A DNA stretch of 64,000 nucleotides, taken from Gadus chalcogrammus. Lineage: Eukaryota; Chordata; Actinopteri; Gadiformes; Gadidae. Positions within the stretch are counted from its first letter, which is position 1; every line of letters begins with the position of its first letter. The stretch covers positions 17,897,356 through 17,961,355 of the forward strand of contig NC_079426.1 of assembly GCF_026213295.1 (NCBI RefSeq). Direction: 5' to 3'. Below are positions 13,103 through 24,946 of this stretch, piece after piece. The position numbers and the translations under genes are program-made. Under the pieces are notes generated by a model. That model was not told the DNA's origin. It saw nothing but the letters and a program-made list of their open reading frames with translations, and did no database searches.

Positions 13103-14584
13103 TTAGGTGAGGCAATCTATGAAAAAAGGGCTTAACCCCAAAAAATGTTATACAAAAGTTTTTTCAATGGATTCTAGTAGTATTTGGTGTGCTGAATAAC
13201 ATACTAAAAGTATACCAAAATATACCTACCAGAAAGCCCTAATTTCCAAGATGGCGGCCGAAATGGCGGAGGGGAGCTTGAAATGGCTATATCTGAAATT
13301 GAAAAAATGTTGCAAAGGAATTTTCAACTGATTCTGTTACCTCTGGACATGCTTACGAATATTCTTTTTATGTTTTATGAAAAACATAAAAAAAAGACTT
13401 ATGTTTTGATTAGGTTATGCTATGTTTTGTTATCCGAGTTTTGTTTGCTGACTGATGCAGCCATTTCCTTTGCTTTTGGAACATTGCTCAATTTTTTGTG
13501 AATGTTTTAATGAGAATTAAACTTCACTAGTCCTCGGTCCATTGCCCTCATTTTTGCCCACACTCGAAATTTCCAGTTGGCCGTATCCCAGATACGTAGG
13601 GCGACCACGCCGGTCCCTCACAAACATTTTCAACAAGAAGGTTGTCTCAGCTTCATCAACTGTAATGCCTGAACGTCTGCCACCAACTGAATCTGCGACC
13701 AAATTTCACTGTCGTAGAGCATACTACCAGGTCATGGTCTGGATGGGAACAGAAGATGGTATGGATGCCCTGAACTGGGGGTGGAGCCTGCAGGACAATA
13801 GATTTGTCCCACTCATGTCAACAATGAATGTTTCTCCAGACAGTCTCTTGAAGGTCATTCATTGTAACTGTACCACTGCCTGCAAGACATTCCACTGCTC
13901 TTTCAGAAAATATGGACTACCTTTTACTACTGTCTGTGGACCATGTCAATGTGACAATCCACATAACAAGCTTCTTCCAGAGAAGCCCGAAGATGATGAT
14001 GAATAAAGACCACAATACGTGTGGCATTTATGTTGTTCAACACCAACACCACCTTTCTAGTTTGAATAGTAACCAATTTTAACCATTTAACTAATGTAAG
14101 CTTACAGGCAGTCATTTTGAAAATGATGCCTTCCTAGCAGTTATATTTACCTAGATTTGTCACACGTTCTTAATGTATAGAGGTACCAGAATCAATTTAA
14201 ACATTCTTTTGTAACATTTTCCATTTGAGATATAGCCATTCTAAGCTCCCGGCCGCCATTTTGGACGCCATTATGAAAATGAAGCCTTTCTGAGAGGTAT
14301 ATTTTCCTAGATTGTTAGTATGTTCATAAGCATATTTGCAGGTACCAGAATCAAGTGAAAAATCATTCGAATAATCTTTTTCTATTGACATATATAGCCA
14401 TTTTAAGCTTGGCCGGCCACCATTTTGGACGCCATCTTGAAAATGAAGCATTTCCGGAAGGTGTATTTTCCTAGCTTTTTAGTATGTTATTCAGCACACC
14501 AAATACTACTAGAATCCATTGAAAAACCTTTTGCATACATTTTTTTGGGGTTAAGCCCTTTTTTTCATAAATTGACTCACCTAA
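13103..14584 (+). mobile_element. Long-TIR DNA element
   Basis: The outer about 145 bases are inverted copies. Left reads ttaggtgag...gggcttaacccc...tggattctagtagtatttgg; the right end read on the minus strand has the same order. The inner side has diverged subterminal repeats of about 170 bases, each with gccattttggacgcc...atgaaaatgaagc, seen near 14110, 14260 and 14430, and inverted at about 13250. Between them lies the cysteine-cluster ORF. Target duplications were not identified. The superfamily is unknown. Confidence 0.75.
13521..14006 (+). pseudogene. Cysteine-cluster protein fragment of the long-TIR element
   Basis: An open frame of about 160 codons with no ATG near its left edge; it is open from 13521 after a TAA. 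Recognisable parts are ERLPPTESATKFHCRRAYYQ, NWGWSLQDNRFVPL and a C-terminal cluster HCNCTTACKTFHCS...VCGPCQCDNPHN, followed by an acidic end EKPEDDDE. This layout (LPPT..., WGW, then CxC-x-C Tesmin/TSO1-like cysteines) is seen at the C-terminus of uncharacterised transposon-linked proteins in many animals. Two positions usually Cys in the family appear as Phe (CSF, LPF), suggesting decay. The N-terminal catalytic portion is absent. Function of the family is unknown. Confidence 0.6.
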
Positions 14585-14589
14585 GTGTT

Positions 14590-15500
14590 TATTATCCATC
14601 TGCTTCATTTGAATTGCTGATTGTTACAGTTGGATTCTTAATGATCACGGGTTAAGCTCTGCTAAGCATGGGTACAGAGAGATAGCTTTCAGAGCTATGC
14701 TGACACTCATTCTACACCGGCGGCTGTCAAAGTTGGGTATGAATACCCTCGGGGGAGCATGGATTGATCTGGATATTATTCTGTGATCTACCTTCCCAAA
14801 CAGTCCTGTGGCTGACTGAAGTCTCAACCCAGAAATAAATGTATGCAGCCCGGTGTACCAGCACTCCTCTTCATCTTATCCATGACGGGAAACTCACGTG
14901 CTGAAAGATCTACACAGCTTGCTCTTGGTCGTTGATGAGCGTTGCCATGACAACAGAGACGTTTTGTCAGTAAGTCAGCAATGTTGTTTTGGTCGGGAAC
15001 CAACACATTGATTTATCCTTTTTAAGGATATCCTGTAAATTATTGGGTGGGGGGAAAATCCTGTAAATTATTGGGTGGGGAAAAAACTACTGTTTTGATG
15101 TGGATATTACACCTATGATACCAGAGCAAATTAATTAACTTGAAATGAATTTCAAGGAAAAACAATTCAGGTCATACATTGCTTCACCTTATGTAAAATA
15201 AACGTACATGGCATCCGCATATTGTTCTGTCTCGTATTTATTTGATGTATATATGTGTGCATGAATAAAGGTGTTCATGATGGAGGTAATCGGTAGGTCA
15301 ATGTCAATGGAGACAGGGATTACATTGCTGTAAAAAGTTTGGGAACCACTGCTCTATTCGTGATTGGGGAAGGGATATGCGTTTATGCCTTCCCTCAAAG
15401 AATACAAATGATTATCCTTCATATTCCATGAGTTACTGGGGCCTTTTGTGGTTATTATTCTTATTCAAACTCACCAGTTAAACATGACTGCAAGTACAAC
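14590..15500. other. Mostly unique; possible retroelement scrap and a 30-bp duplication
   Basis: The minus strand at about 15006-14955 reads VPDQNNIADLLTK, reminiscent of the end of a retrotransposon RNase H region, but it is too short to call. At about 15028-15086 the unit atcctgtaaattattgggtg is duplicated in tandem. Confidence 0.4.
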
Positions 15501-15504
15501 ATCC

Positions 15505-15605
15505 CTCTCCCTCTCTCTCTCTCGATTTACGATGTCCGATGCAAATTTCAAATGTGCGGTGGTCTGTTTAGGACAGCCAACTTCTCGTACCCCTTTTTTT
15601 TAACT
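15505..15605 (+). repeat. Second copy of the CT-core dispersed repeat
   Basis: ctctctctctctcgatttac then gatgtccgatgcaaatttca matches the segment after 4737. It ends in a T run. Confidence 0.65.
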
Positions 15606-15650
15606 TAACTCTCCACATTGCACATTTTCAGTCCCGTAGTAGGACAAAAG

Positions 15651-15653
<3 letters not shown>

Positions 15654-15745
<92 letters not shown>

Positions 15746-15755
15746 TTCTCTCTCT
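15654..15755. repeat. CT microsatellite
   Basis: About 42 pure CT repeats, then a degenerate tail. Confidence 0.96.
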
Positions 15756-16116
15756 GAGTCCTCAACAACAAGGTGGTGTGATGGGTGATGGCAAAATAGA
15801 CCCTGCTTACACGCCTGTCGGAAGCGGTCGCTCCCTGCAGCTCTAATGGCTGCCACTGTTCCCTTCCCACATGAAAAGACTGAGGGTACCGAGGCTGCCA
15901 TTGGCGCTTAATGTAACGTGTCAGGACTTCATGGCGGTGGAGTAATTCCACATGGCAAGCATGCGGAGGCTCCGTCCCCCCACACTGCCTCTCTCGCTTC
16001 ATTTGCAATGCAGCACCCGGGCTGCTGGCTGTTGAGGCAGCATATAACTCAAGGATTGTCTCTACCTGATAAGGTTGACAGCTTACATCCTCCCCCTCAC
16101 CACTCCACCTGTGCCG

Positions 16117-16256
16117 TCTTCTTCTTCTTCTTTTTCTTCTTCTTCTTCTTCTTCTTCTTCTTCTTCTTCTTCTTCTTCTTCTTCTTCATCTTCATCTTCA
16201 TCTTCTTCTTCTTCTTCTTCATCTTCTTCTTCATCTTCATCTTCTTCTTCATCTCC
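16117..16256. repeat. CTT trinucleotide microsatellite
   Basis: CTT/CTTCAT repeats. Frames through it give poly-Ser, poly-Phe or poly-Lys and are not genes. Confidence 0.95.
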
Positions 16257-16526
16257 TTCTCATCCTTCCCATATTCCTCAGATCCTTTGCCATATGTCAG
16301 TCTTTCAAGTGTTTTCTTAATCATTTAATCACCAGCACCTGTGCATTTTCTGAAGAAATAAAGCGTGCGAGAGACAAAGGAGGAAGGAAGGATTCAATTA
16401 AATCCTTTGGATTGTGGAGAGAATGAAAGGTCTACCACGCGAGCAGCACTGTGATGTGAAGACAGCGTTGTTCTGATCAAGGCAGCCTACCCTTCTGAAA
16501 TCGCACCATGTCTTTCACCTTACGCC

Positions 16527-16906
16527 CCGTGCCCACTGCCTCCGTCAGTTGTCCGTTGCCCATTGACTTTGAATGGGGACGGACGCGCAATGCATTGTGG
16601 ATCCGTCCGTTCAGTTGGAGCGTTCGCCACCGTCAGAAAGTTGAAAAATGTTCAACTTTTTCGGCAGCGACGGTTCCGTCATCCAATCAGATCGCGTATG
16701 CAAATGTAAGCACTGTGACGCAACTCGGGCTCTGACGATACTGGAAAGCGGGAAAGCGGGTCATCTTGCCTCGCAACAAGCAGGAAGAAGCGGGAAGAAC
16801 CCGGCGAACAGATTTGATTGGCTGACGGATGCATCTGCAAAGACTACTCCCCCATCCGTCAGCCACGCCTTCCCACGTCCGTTGACTGACGGTGCAGTGG
16901 GCACGA
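16527..16906. mobile_element. Short TIR element (MITE-like)
   Basis: Inverted ends CGTGCCCACTGC (16528-16539) and GCAGTGGGCACG (16894-16905) with further matching CCGTCAG/CTGACGG just inside. Internal inverted phrases (gactgacgg, ccgtcag) repeat. About 380 bases, no coding capacity. Confidence 0.65.
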
Positions 16907-16909
16907 GGT

Positions 16910-18085
16910 GGAGAAACAAAACAAAATCATCATGAACCTTGCCGAGGCAAATCCAACGACGATGCACAAAACAAGTTTCCGGTTATCACAAAGAGAGGTG
17001 AAGAGACGTGGAGGGAGGGGGAGTGTTGCAGCTTTTCCAGATGAATATGAATGTTTCAATGTTCTGATGTCAAACCCACACAATGCAACATGTAAGCACA
17101 TATGCTTCCCGTCAACAGCTCTTGGCAATATTTCCAGTTACATGCAAAGTAACTCGTCGGGGCCGGGTGGTGTGTTTTTGTGTTGATACCTAATTTAGCT
17201 GACATATACAGGAGGCATATCAGACCTTTATAATGTTGAACCATGTTTTGTGCAGCAAAATGTGATTGAAATTCAATTGAAAATGTGGACGTTCTAAGAT
17301 GTTCTAAGCTTGGGATTCTGGAGCACAGCAAGCCTGGTCCTGCAGGCGACCGGCTGATGGCTGGACCTGGTAGGACAGCAGGGGAGGATGGACGTCATCC
17401 TCCATGCTGGTTCATAGCACGAGGATGGTCTTTTAGATAATCATGTGTGATCGCTATGGGTTTTGTTTATAGTATGAGTAATATTAATGCAGCGATGCAC
17501 ACTGGCAGTGAGCTGGCCCGTTCCTCTCATCTGATTTCTTACTCAAAGTTCTTTCATAAGAGAGCATACAACAAGCGACTGTGACACGCCTGGCAAGATA
17601 CACACAGACATACAGTCGAGTATGAAGACTTGAGACACGGTTGTGCTTTATTTCAACATGGAGCTCTGTATTAGAATTATTTCTTTTTGAATAGTTAACT
17701 GAATTATTTGTTTTGTTTTGTTTTGTAATAAACTATAAATACTTAAACCAATCAAAAGATTATCTGGGTATTTTGTTTAACTATGAAATGAGTGGTAGTT
17801 TTAAAGTTTATATTAAGAATTACCAATTACATATGTCTGTACATGACACTGTGCACTGTGCTGTGCTTCTCGCCTGTTGTCCACCATCCCTTCAGTCTCT
17901 TGTTATAAGAAGCATTGATGTATAAAGCTCTAACATTATTCCATCATGCATCTGTCTGCATTCTCCACAATGCTTTCTGGGCAAAAACCTGGTTGAGGGT
18001 CTCTGAAGAAACCATCTTCAACAACTGTTCAGTATTCTGGCGGTTTATCAATAAGCTTAAGCATATGGTATTAGTGTGGTATAAT
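16910..18085. other. No recognised feature
   Basis: Short frames only. No supported gene or bounded repeat. Confidence 0.45.
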
Positions 18086-18089
18086 TAGG

Positions 18090-18480
18090 GGGCCAGGCGC
18101 AGAGTGCAAGGCACCCTAATGTACTTTTTTGTATCACTGGTATTTTTCTACCAAAAAATTGCCCTGACCACTCTGATGCTTTTTATGAAGCTTTCACAAT
18201 GGTAGAGGCTGACCAAAGATGGTCACGTAAAGACTTAAAGGGCCCCTATTATAACACCAGTTGTAAGTGGGATTAGCCATTAAAAGCTGTACGAAAATCG
18301 TCCCTTTCCTGTGCCTTAGTGACATCACAAGTGGGACTATCCACCTAGATGTATGCTGGATAGATCAGTCAACTAACCTACCCAGTGGACTGCCGCAAAT
18401 GTTGCTTATCTATCCATCAACAAGCTATAAACAAGGGGCGGCAAACACTGGAAAGGCAAAACTGCTGCCCCTTTGACCTA
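18090..18480. repeat. Probable dispersed fish repeats
   Basis: ggggccaggcgcagagtgca at 18090 resembles the start at 11728. From 18236, aaagggcccctattataaca and, further on, agtgacatcacaagtgggac then tatccacctagatg match a repeat type common in teleosts. Boundaries are unclear. Confidence 0.4.
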
Positions 18481-18484
18481 CAGT

Positions 18485-21400
18485 CACGAAACGTTGTACA
18501 CATTAGTTCAATCACCTTAAAGCTTGAGAAAAAAAATGTTTCAGCAGCAATTTAGTCACTATGAGGTTTTGAAAATGCGTTTTGGGCTTTGAGTTCTAGG
18601 AAGGCTGTTAGATGTCATGACCCACGGCAAAGGCCTAACCCTCTCTCGGAGGCAAACATCAAATTCAACAGCTGTCCATAACAAGCCTCACACATCTGCA
18701 CATCCACACACACCGTGGCTTTATACCACAAGTGTCTGCGAAGGTTAACATTCTCTTGGACACCGCGGTCAACAGCTGCCCCGACAGATCTCTACACGTC
18801 CATACACACAGCGGCCTTCTCTGTTGTTGAACAGAGATAACAAAGAAGAAGACTACAGCAAAAGCTGTTTCCATGGTAATTAGACCTGCCAGTGGAAAGA
18901 ATTCTGATGAGCCTCGGCCATCTTCATCTGCTGAAAGGTCTGTTTGTCTGTCTTCCTTAATTACTATATTATTAATACAGTCATTCATGGGATGAAAGAG
19001 CAATATCAAATAGTGTGCATTTTGTTGAAAGCCTTCATTGGTTTTGACATCATCCTAATTGCCGTGCTGCGTTACATTTGTTTATTCAGGTCTTGCTTAT
19101 ATATGTATTCTTATTATTAATATATATGACATTGTATGAGGAGTTTCGTTGAGTCATGCCGTCTTGATTGGCTGGGTAATTCAGTACAGATGAGACCATT
19201 GGCCCCGGCATATAACCAGAACTCATTTTGGAATGATGTATGGAGCCTATTGTTAATTAGCATCAGACATGGTCCATTGCAGAAAATAATCCACAATTAT
19301 AGTATAACTTTCTGCCACCATATTTAAACTTTTAAATATAGACTTGACATAACTCGGTAAACATAATTTGAAATGCTGAAAGGCATCCCATTTAAAAGCA
19401 TAATTGATGCAATTTATTTTTTGAGCAGCATACATCCATGCAGTCCACCGTTATTGAACAATATTTAAGCTACCTATTTTATGTCTGCAAACATATTAGT
19501 ATTTTACATAATAAAGAAAGACCTCGGTTAATCGACTACACATTGGCAGTAACAACTATGAATTGGTTGACTATAAGGAAATTTTCTCCTTGAATAGTAA
19601 TTCTCTCATGATTATTGTAAGCCTTTGTGAATATTATTCATTTATTTTTTACCATACCTCAACTCTCTTGCTAAAACTCATTTTAAGTGAATGAGTTTTT
19701 AGTTTTCAAATAAGTGAACGCTTATGAAAAAATAATTGGCTAGGACTTTCTGCCCTATGAAAGCCCAATCCGCTGGTAGTCACAGAGCCTGAATTTCCCT
19801 TGCATGATATGATATGTCTATGAAATATATTGTAAGTGCCTACTTAGTTTGTGTCAAGTGCGCTGACTATTATTTAATGATATTTCTATTTCTATAAAAT
19901 GATATACAATAGTAATAATATATCTAATAAAAAATATCTATCTCAAAAGATTTATCTTTTGGTCCTATAAGATCAAAATGTTAGCTCTCTTTAGCTTTCC
20001 AATTTTGCTCTAGAATCTGTTACTGCAAGGTTGTTGGAACTGCTGGAAGCAATTTCTTTAGCACCCACTCCTTGTCCAAAAGAATCATCCACTCACACTG
20101 GCTCCAAAATAAACATTGCAGGGCAGATGAAACTGACTCCTAGCAGGGGTCTCTGGGTGTACAGAAGGAGGCAGAAGATACATAAAAGAAAGAGAGAGAG
20201 AGACATAAAGAAAGAACTAGAACTACAGAGAGACAGAGATACAAAGAAGGAGTCCACACAGATTCGGTTCTTTGGTCTGCATGCCTGAGACAATTAGCCC
20301 TAATGACTTCCACGTTTCTGAACACAACCTTATGACGGACTTGTGCAGAGTTGTTTGCCCTGCCACATTCATCAGTATCAGTGCTCTGTATTGTTTGTCT
20401 GTTTCTAACGACAGACCCTCGTATTTTGTAATGGTTGTACCATGCGTCAACATTTTAGCACATAAGCAGTTGCATTCACGTCGACATGAACATGAACGGT
20501 TTACGCGACTGAAATAGTAGAACTATTCTGCTCTATTGCGATGGGTAGATGCAGTACATGATGGGACAAGACACGGTACCTACCAATCACCATAGAGCAA
20601 CAGCTCACTGAACCATGTTCAAAGGTTGGTTGCTCAGTTTGCATCACTATAGCATGCAGCATGACAGCGATAAATAAGTAAGTCTATTTTATTCATAATT
20701 CACAATTTTAAACATACAAAAATGCACACTGCACAAACATTTGTACTATCTTTCTCTGTTGATGAAACGTTGTTTCTGATGCGTGCTCTGGTAGCGGGGA
20801 TCGGTATGACTCAAAGAGCAGTAAAGGTTCAAGTGGTTCATTCAGAGATACAAGGTAAACAGAGATACACTCTGGAATTGGATCATGGAGAATCTGTGGG
20901 ACAAAGGAACTTCTATAGTATTGGTAAGGAAGGTATGGTGATGAAGTCAGACCCTATAGTTCGTTTTATAGTCGGTTTTATCTGATGCAGTTTAACGGTC
21001 ATGGGGTTCTTTTGACCACTCTACCTGTGAGCAGAAATTAGTGAGAACTGGTGTCAGCTCAAATTCTGTGTCCGGTCCAATGAGGTGATAATGTTAGCTC
21101 TTCTCTGTGCAGTCTTATTAGGTCATCTTTCGATGACAATCCGTTGCAACTTATTTTTTGCATCAATACAAAGCATCTGTTTGTCAGCAACAGAAATCCA
21201 CTGTAGTGCTTCATCTGTCGTCATTTTGAACAGAAATATCTCTTCAGGAATGCTCTGGTGATTTTCTTTTTTTTTCGGTTTTCATTTTTATATTCTTCAA
21301 AGCGAGTAAGAAGGGAAAGTAGGCAGTCCTCAGGCGACCTTTTTCTCTTTGAAAGGCTTGCATCATCATCCCCATCATACATTTGCCCTTAACGTGTTAC

Positions 21401-22335
21401 AGGTGAATTTCACGGGTAACATGGAATCATTGTTGGATGGACAAATGCCTGCATAGCGTATTTTATTTACAACTAGTACAGTATAGGTGTGCATTATATG
21501 TTTTTTGTTGAATGAGAATGCTGCATGATCATTATCCTGTCCATAATATTTACGAGTTATGATTGCCCTCAACATGCACCACAACTTTTTCCCTGCCACC
21601 ATCCATTTGGTTCAGAATAGGATTTTCTCATTTGTTTTTTCTCTCCACAGACCAAATTGAATGATAGAGAGAGAAAAACCCCAAGGACTGATTGAGTCGT
21701 GGGTGGATGGCTTTTATACTTAAGACACTCAAATATTTTTGAACAAAAGTGATGGCTGTAGTGGAAAAAGTTGAGTGCTTTAATGAGCGACATATTGAGT
21801 AACCTTATCAATTTTATTTACTCCTTATAGGAAAGATCTATTATTTTAAATCGGCAGAGAAAGGTCAAATTCAGTGTTCATTATTTTACTCGCTAATTAA
21901 TATTGCACCGTTTCCCAAGATGAACAGTACTTTGTATTCAATAAACCACCTCGTACATGTGTTTTTCTAAATAACATTACATTATCTCTGTCTATAAGGG
22001 AAAAAAATAGGTGTGGTGGGAATTCAGGAATCACGTAAATCGTTTCTTTCTAAACTGTTTAACTAAAGAGTCATCCGAACATATAACAATTAGGCTAGTT
22101 TATTTGAGTAATAAACATGCACAATCATACAACAAACATTCAGTAATCCGAGGCCTCAGATGGGAGTTCTCCCTACGCCTCTCTCTTAGCTCCACAAGGA
22201 GAAGTCCAAAAAATATAATTTTCCCATTATATTCCCCCCTTTTGATAATTATACACATAATCATCACATTCAAATCATCTGCTCAAATACATTCAACTGT
22301 CTTTTCTAACTTGATGGTGTTTTGTTCCCCCAACG
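18485..22335. other. Gene-free AT-rich stretch
   Basis: About 3.8 kb with no exon, RNA gene or bounded element recognised. The plus-strand frame at 20722-20985 has no recognisable domain. Confidence 0.45.
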
Positions 22336-22343
22336 GAGCCTTA

Positions 22344-22445
22344 AAGGCAGCGCTGCCTGGAAGGTCCTATCCCCTAACTTTAGCAAGCGCTGCCTGGAAG
22401 GTCCCATCTCCTAACCTTAGCAAGCGCTGCCTTGAAGGTCCCATT
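22344..22445. repeat. 37-bp tandem repeat, three copies
   Basis: The phrase agcgctgcctggaaggtcc recurs at 37-base spacing (around 22349, 22386 and 22423) with cctaac(c/t)ttagcaa between. The block resembles part of a common fish repeat. Confidence 0.8.
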
Positions 22446-23280
22446 GGGGGCACTTGTTACATCTCCATGTAGCACTCAAAATAATAGTTGGGCTCATATT
22501 TAAACGGGGGGTCTGGGGGCCCTCCCCCAGAAAAAAATTTGCTTCAAAGACACTGTTTCCCCTTATTCTAGCGACTTTATAAACACCAAAATTAGTTGTT
22601 CACATCATTGTGCACTTTCACATTTTAGCCAAAGAAAGGAGGATGCCTTACTGCTTTCATCTTTACTAACATTTAAGTAAAAATTGGACTGGAGAAAATT
22701 CAATGTGCCGCTACCATACAGTCTTTGACTGCTGACAGCCAGCTACGGAAACATTTAAGGAAGTTTTCCTTCATGTTGAGCTGATAGCTGACCATTATCG
22801 TCTCTCTTGCACGAAACGACCTACACTTGAATGATCTTGAACGCTCAAAAAATTGATATACATTTTAAACGGATTATACCAACTGAAAATATTAAGTTTT
22901 TCTAACTTGGCATCTAATTGCGCTTTTCCACTATGGGTTCTGACATACTCTTTATCCGCTTTTTGCTTCGTTATCCAGTGGAGATTTAAGTATCACTCGA
23001 TGTAGCTGTTTGTCATGGCGACGCCACATGAAAGCAACGGCCCGCATTCCCCGTTCGTCAGCTACCAAAGAGAAGAACGTCTGCACCTCAATAGCTAACC
23101 ACAACATTTTTTTTTCGGTTTGCCATATTTTTGCTACAGAGGGCACATCATCATCATCAGGGGCAACCTAGGGCACTCATTAATTTTCGTTCACGTGTAA
23201 AGGGCAGCCAATAAGGCACTTTCTCTAATTTTCACCACCATAGAGGGCACTTTAGCACACTTTTTCAACCATGGGGGCAC

Positions 23281-23765
23281 CAGACGGGCAGAAGGGCGCT
23301 AGAAGGGCACCAGACGGGCAGAAGAGCACTAGAAGGGCACTATAAGGACCAGACGAGCAGAAGGGCACTATCAGGGCACTATCAGGGCACTAGAAGGGCA
23401 CTGGAAGGGCACTGGAAGGGCACTGGAAGGGCACTAGAAGGACCAGACGAGCAGAAGGGCACTATCAGGGTACTAGAAGGGCACTAGAAGGGCACTGGAA
23501 GGGCACTAGAAGGACCAGACGGGCAGAAGGGCACTATCAGGGTACTAGAAGGGCACCAGATGGGCAGAAGGGCACTTGAAGGACCAGACGGGCAGAAGGG
23601 GACTATCAGGGCACTAGAAAGGACCAGACGGGCAGAAGGGGACTATCAGGGCACTAGAAGGGCACCAGACGGGCAGAAGGGCACTATCAGGGTACTAAAG
23701 TTGGCACAAAAAAGGGCACCAGACGGGCAGAAGGGGACTATAAGGGCACTCATTAAGGCACGTCA
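23281..23765. repeat. GGGCACT minisatellite
   Basis: Repeats built on an 11-base unit GGGCACTAGAA, mixed with ccagacgggcagaa and ggcactatca variants, in irregular higher-order order over about 480 bases. The frame through it (KGTIRALERTRRAEG) is an artefact. Confidence 0.92.
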
Positions 23766-24546
23766 TTGAATTTTCTTGTTCTAGAGGGCACATCATCATC
23801 ATTTATTGTATGAAGGAGCACCCTAGAGCAGGGGTCTTCAACGTTTTTCAGGCCACAGACCCCCAAACTGATGGAGAGATGGAGCGGGGACCCCCTACTT
23901 ATATATTATATAAAATTGTGTTTTATATTAAACTGGTCCTATGGTGCCATGTACAAAATTAACCTTGTTATTGTGCATTCAATACTAAGATATTCAAATA
24001 ATACGTAGGTTCATATGTTCATGTTTTTATTTTAAACATGTGCAAGGTACAGTAAGTAAACTGTAAACATAACAGACATTTTTAAAACATAAATGTGGAA
24101 AGGAAAATTAGTGATGCTTGTTAGTGCCACTGGCATGCATAAACATACATGCTATCTTGCATTAAATACTGAGACAATTAGAAGTGGAAGAACAGCTCAT
24201 CGGAATAGAAAAGGATCATATATACGCCTCAATCGGAATACAATTCTCTCTCGGTTTGGGGTGGGTGCGGCTATTTTTTAACCTAGAGATGGCATAAGCA
24301 GCTTCAGTAGTTCGCAATTGGTCGGCCTATAGGCTACTTTTATGCACATCGACCGCTTTCAAGGAAAGTCGATTTTTTGCCTCATTCACGTCTTTCTTAT
24401 CACTCTGCAGTCCGGTAACTTATCAACCCTGGCGAGGGACGTCAAGGTCTTTGGCGGAATATTTCTCTGCTTTCAGAATGGTAAAAATAAAAAAATAAAA
24501 AAAGACACACCGTGTGAAGATATATTTTCGTTTTTGCAAATAGCCG

Positions 24547-24702
24547 TGTAATAAGCGGGATAATAAAACGTCGCCGGTCATTATCGAAAGTAATACCCTT
24601 CAGGGCGAAGCAAGACAACTCCGCTTCGCGTCAGGGTCCGGTTCGCCCTGTCAGGGCTTATTTTTCAGATAATGACCGGCGTTCTGTACATTATCCGCTT
24701 AC
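24547..24702. mobile_element. Small foldback element inside the hAT element
   Basis: Inverted ends CGCCGGTCATTATC (24572-24585) and GATAATGACCGGCG (24668-24681), with a looser match continuing outward (gtaataagcgggataat / attatccgcttac). The middle holds ggcgaagc...cgcttcgcg, also self-complementary. Confidence 0.75.
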
Positions 24703-24946
24703 ATAACAGCACTCTCTCTCTACCAACAGTCTTGGCTGCGCACTCTCATCCAAATACGTATTGTTTGCGGCGGAGAAAGGGGTAGGCCTAGATATAAAGA
24801 CCAGACGAGAAACTGACGTTGCTTTGCTGTCCTCCTTCTTCTTAATTGAAGGAGCAGGCAGAGAAAAGCTCTCTCCTTCTGGGCTTTCATTAAAATCAAA
24901 TACATAAAAATGTCACCAAAACTTGAAAGCCGACGGCAAGAATTAA

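Noticed and set aside
14824..15006. Minus-strand VPDQNNIADLLTK as a retrotransposon RNase H end
   Set aside because: Only about 13 residues resemble the family; no neighbouring domain supports it.
16075..16328. Poly-Ser, poly-Phe and poly-Lys frames
   Set aside because: They arise from the CTT microsatellite.
23281..23765. CRISPR-like array
   Set aside because: Units are short, without regular unique spacers, and the context is a vertebrate genome.
23560..23769. Repetitive frame with RRAEGDYQGT-type repeats
   Set aside because: It follows the GGGCACT minisatellite; other frames are equally open.
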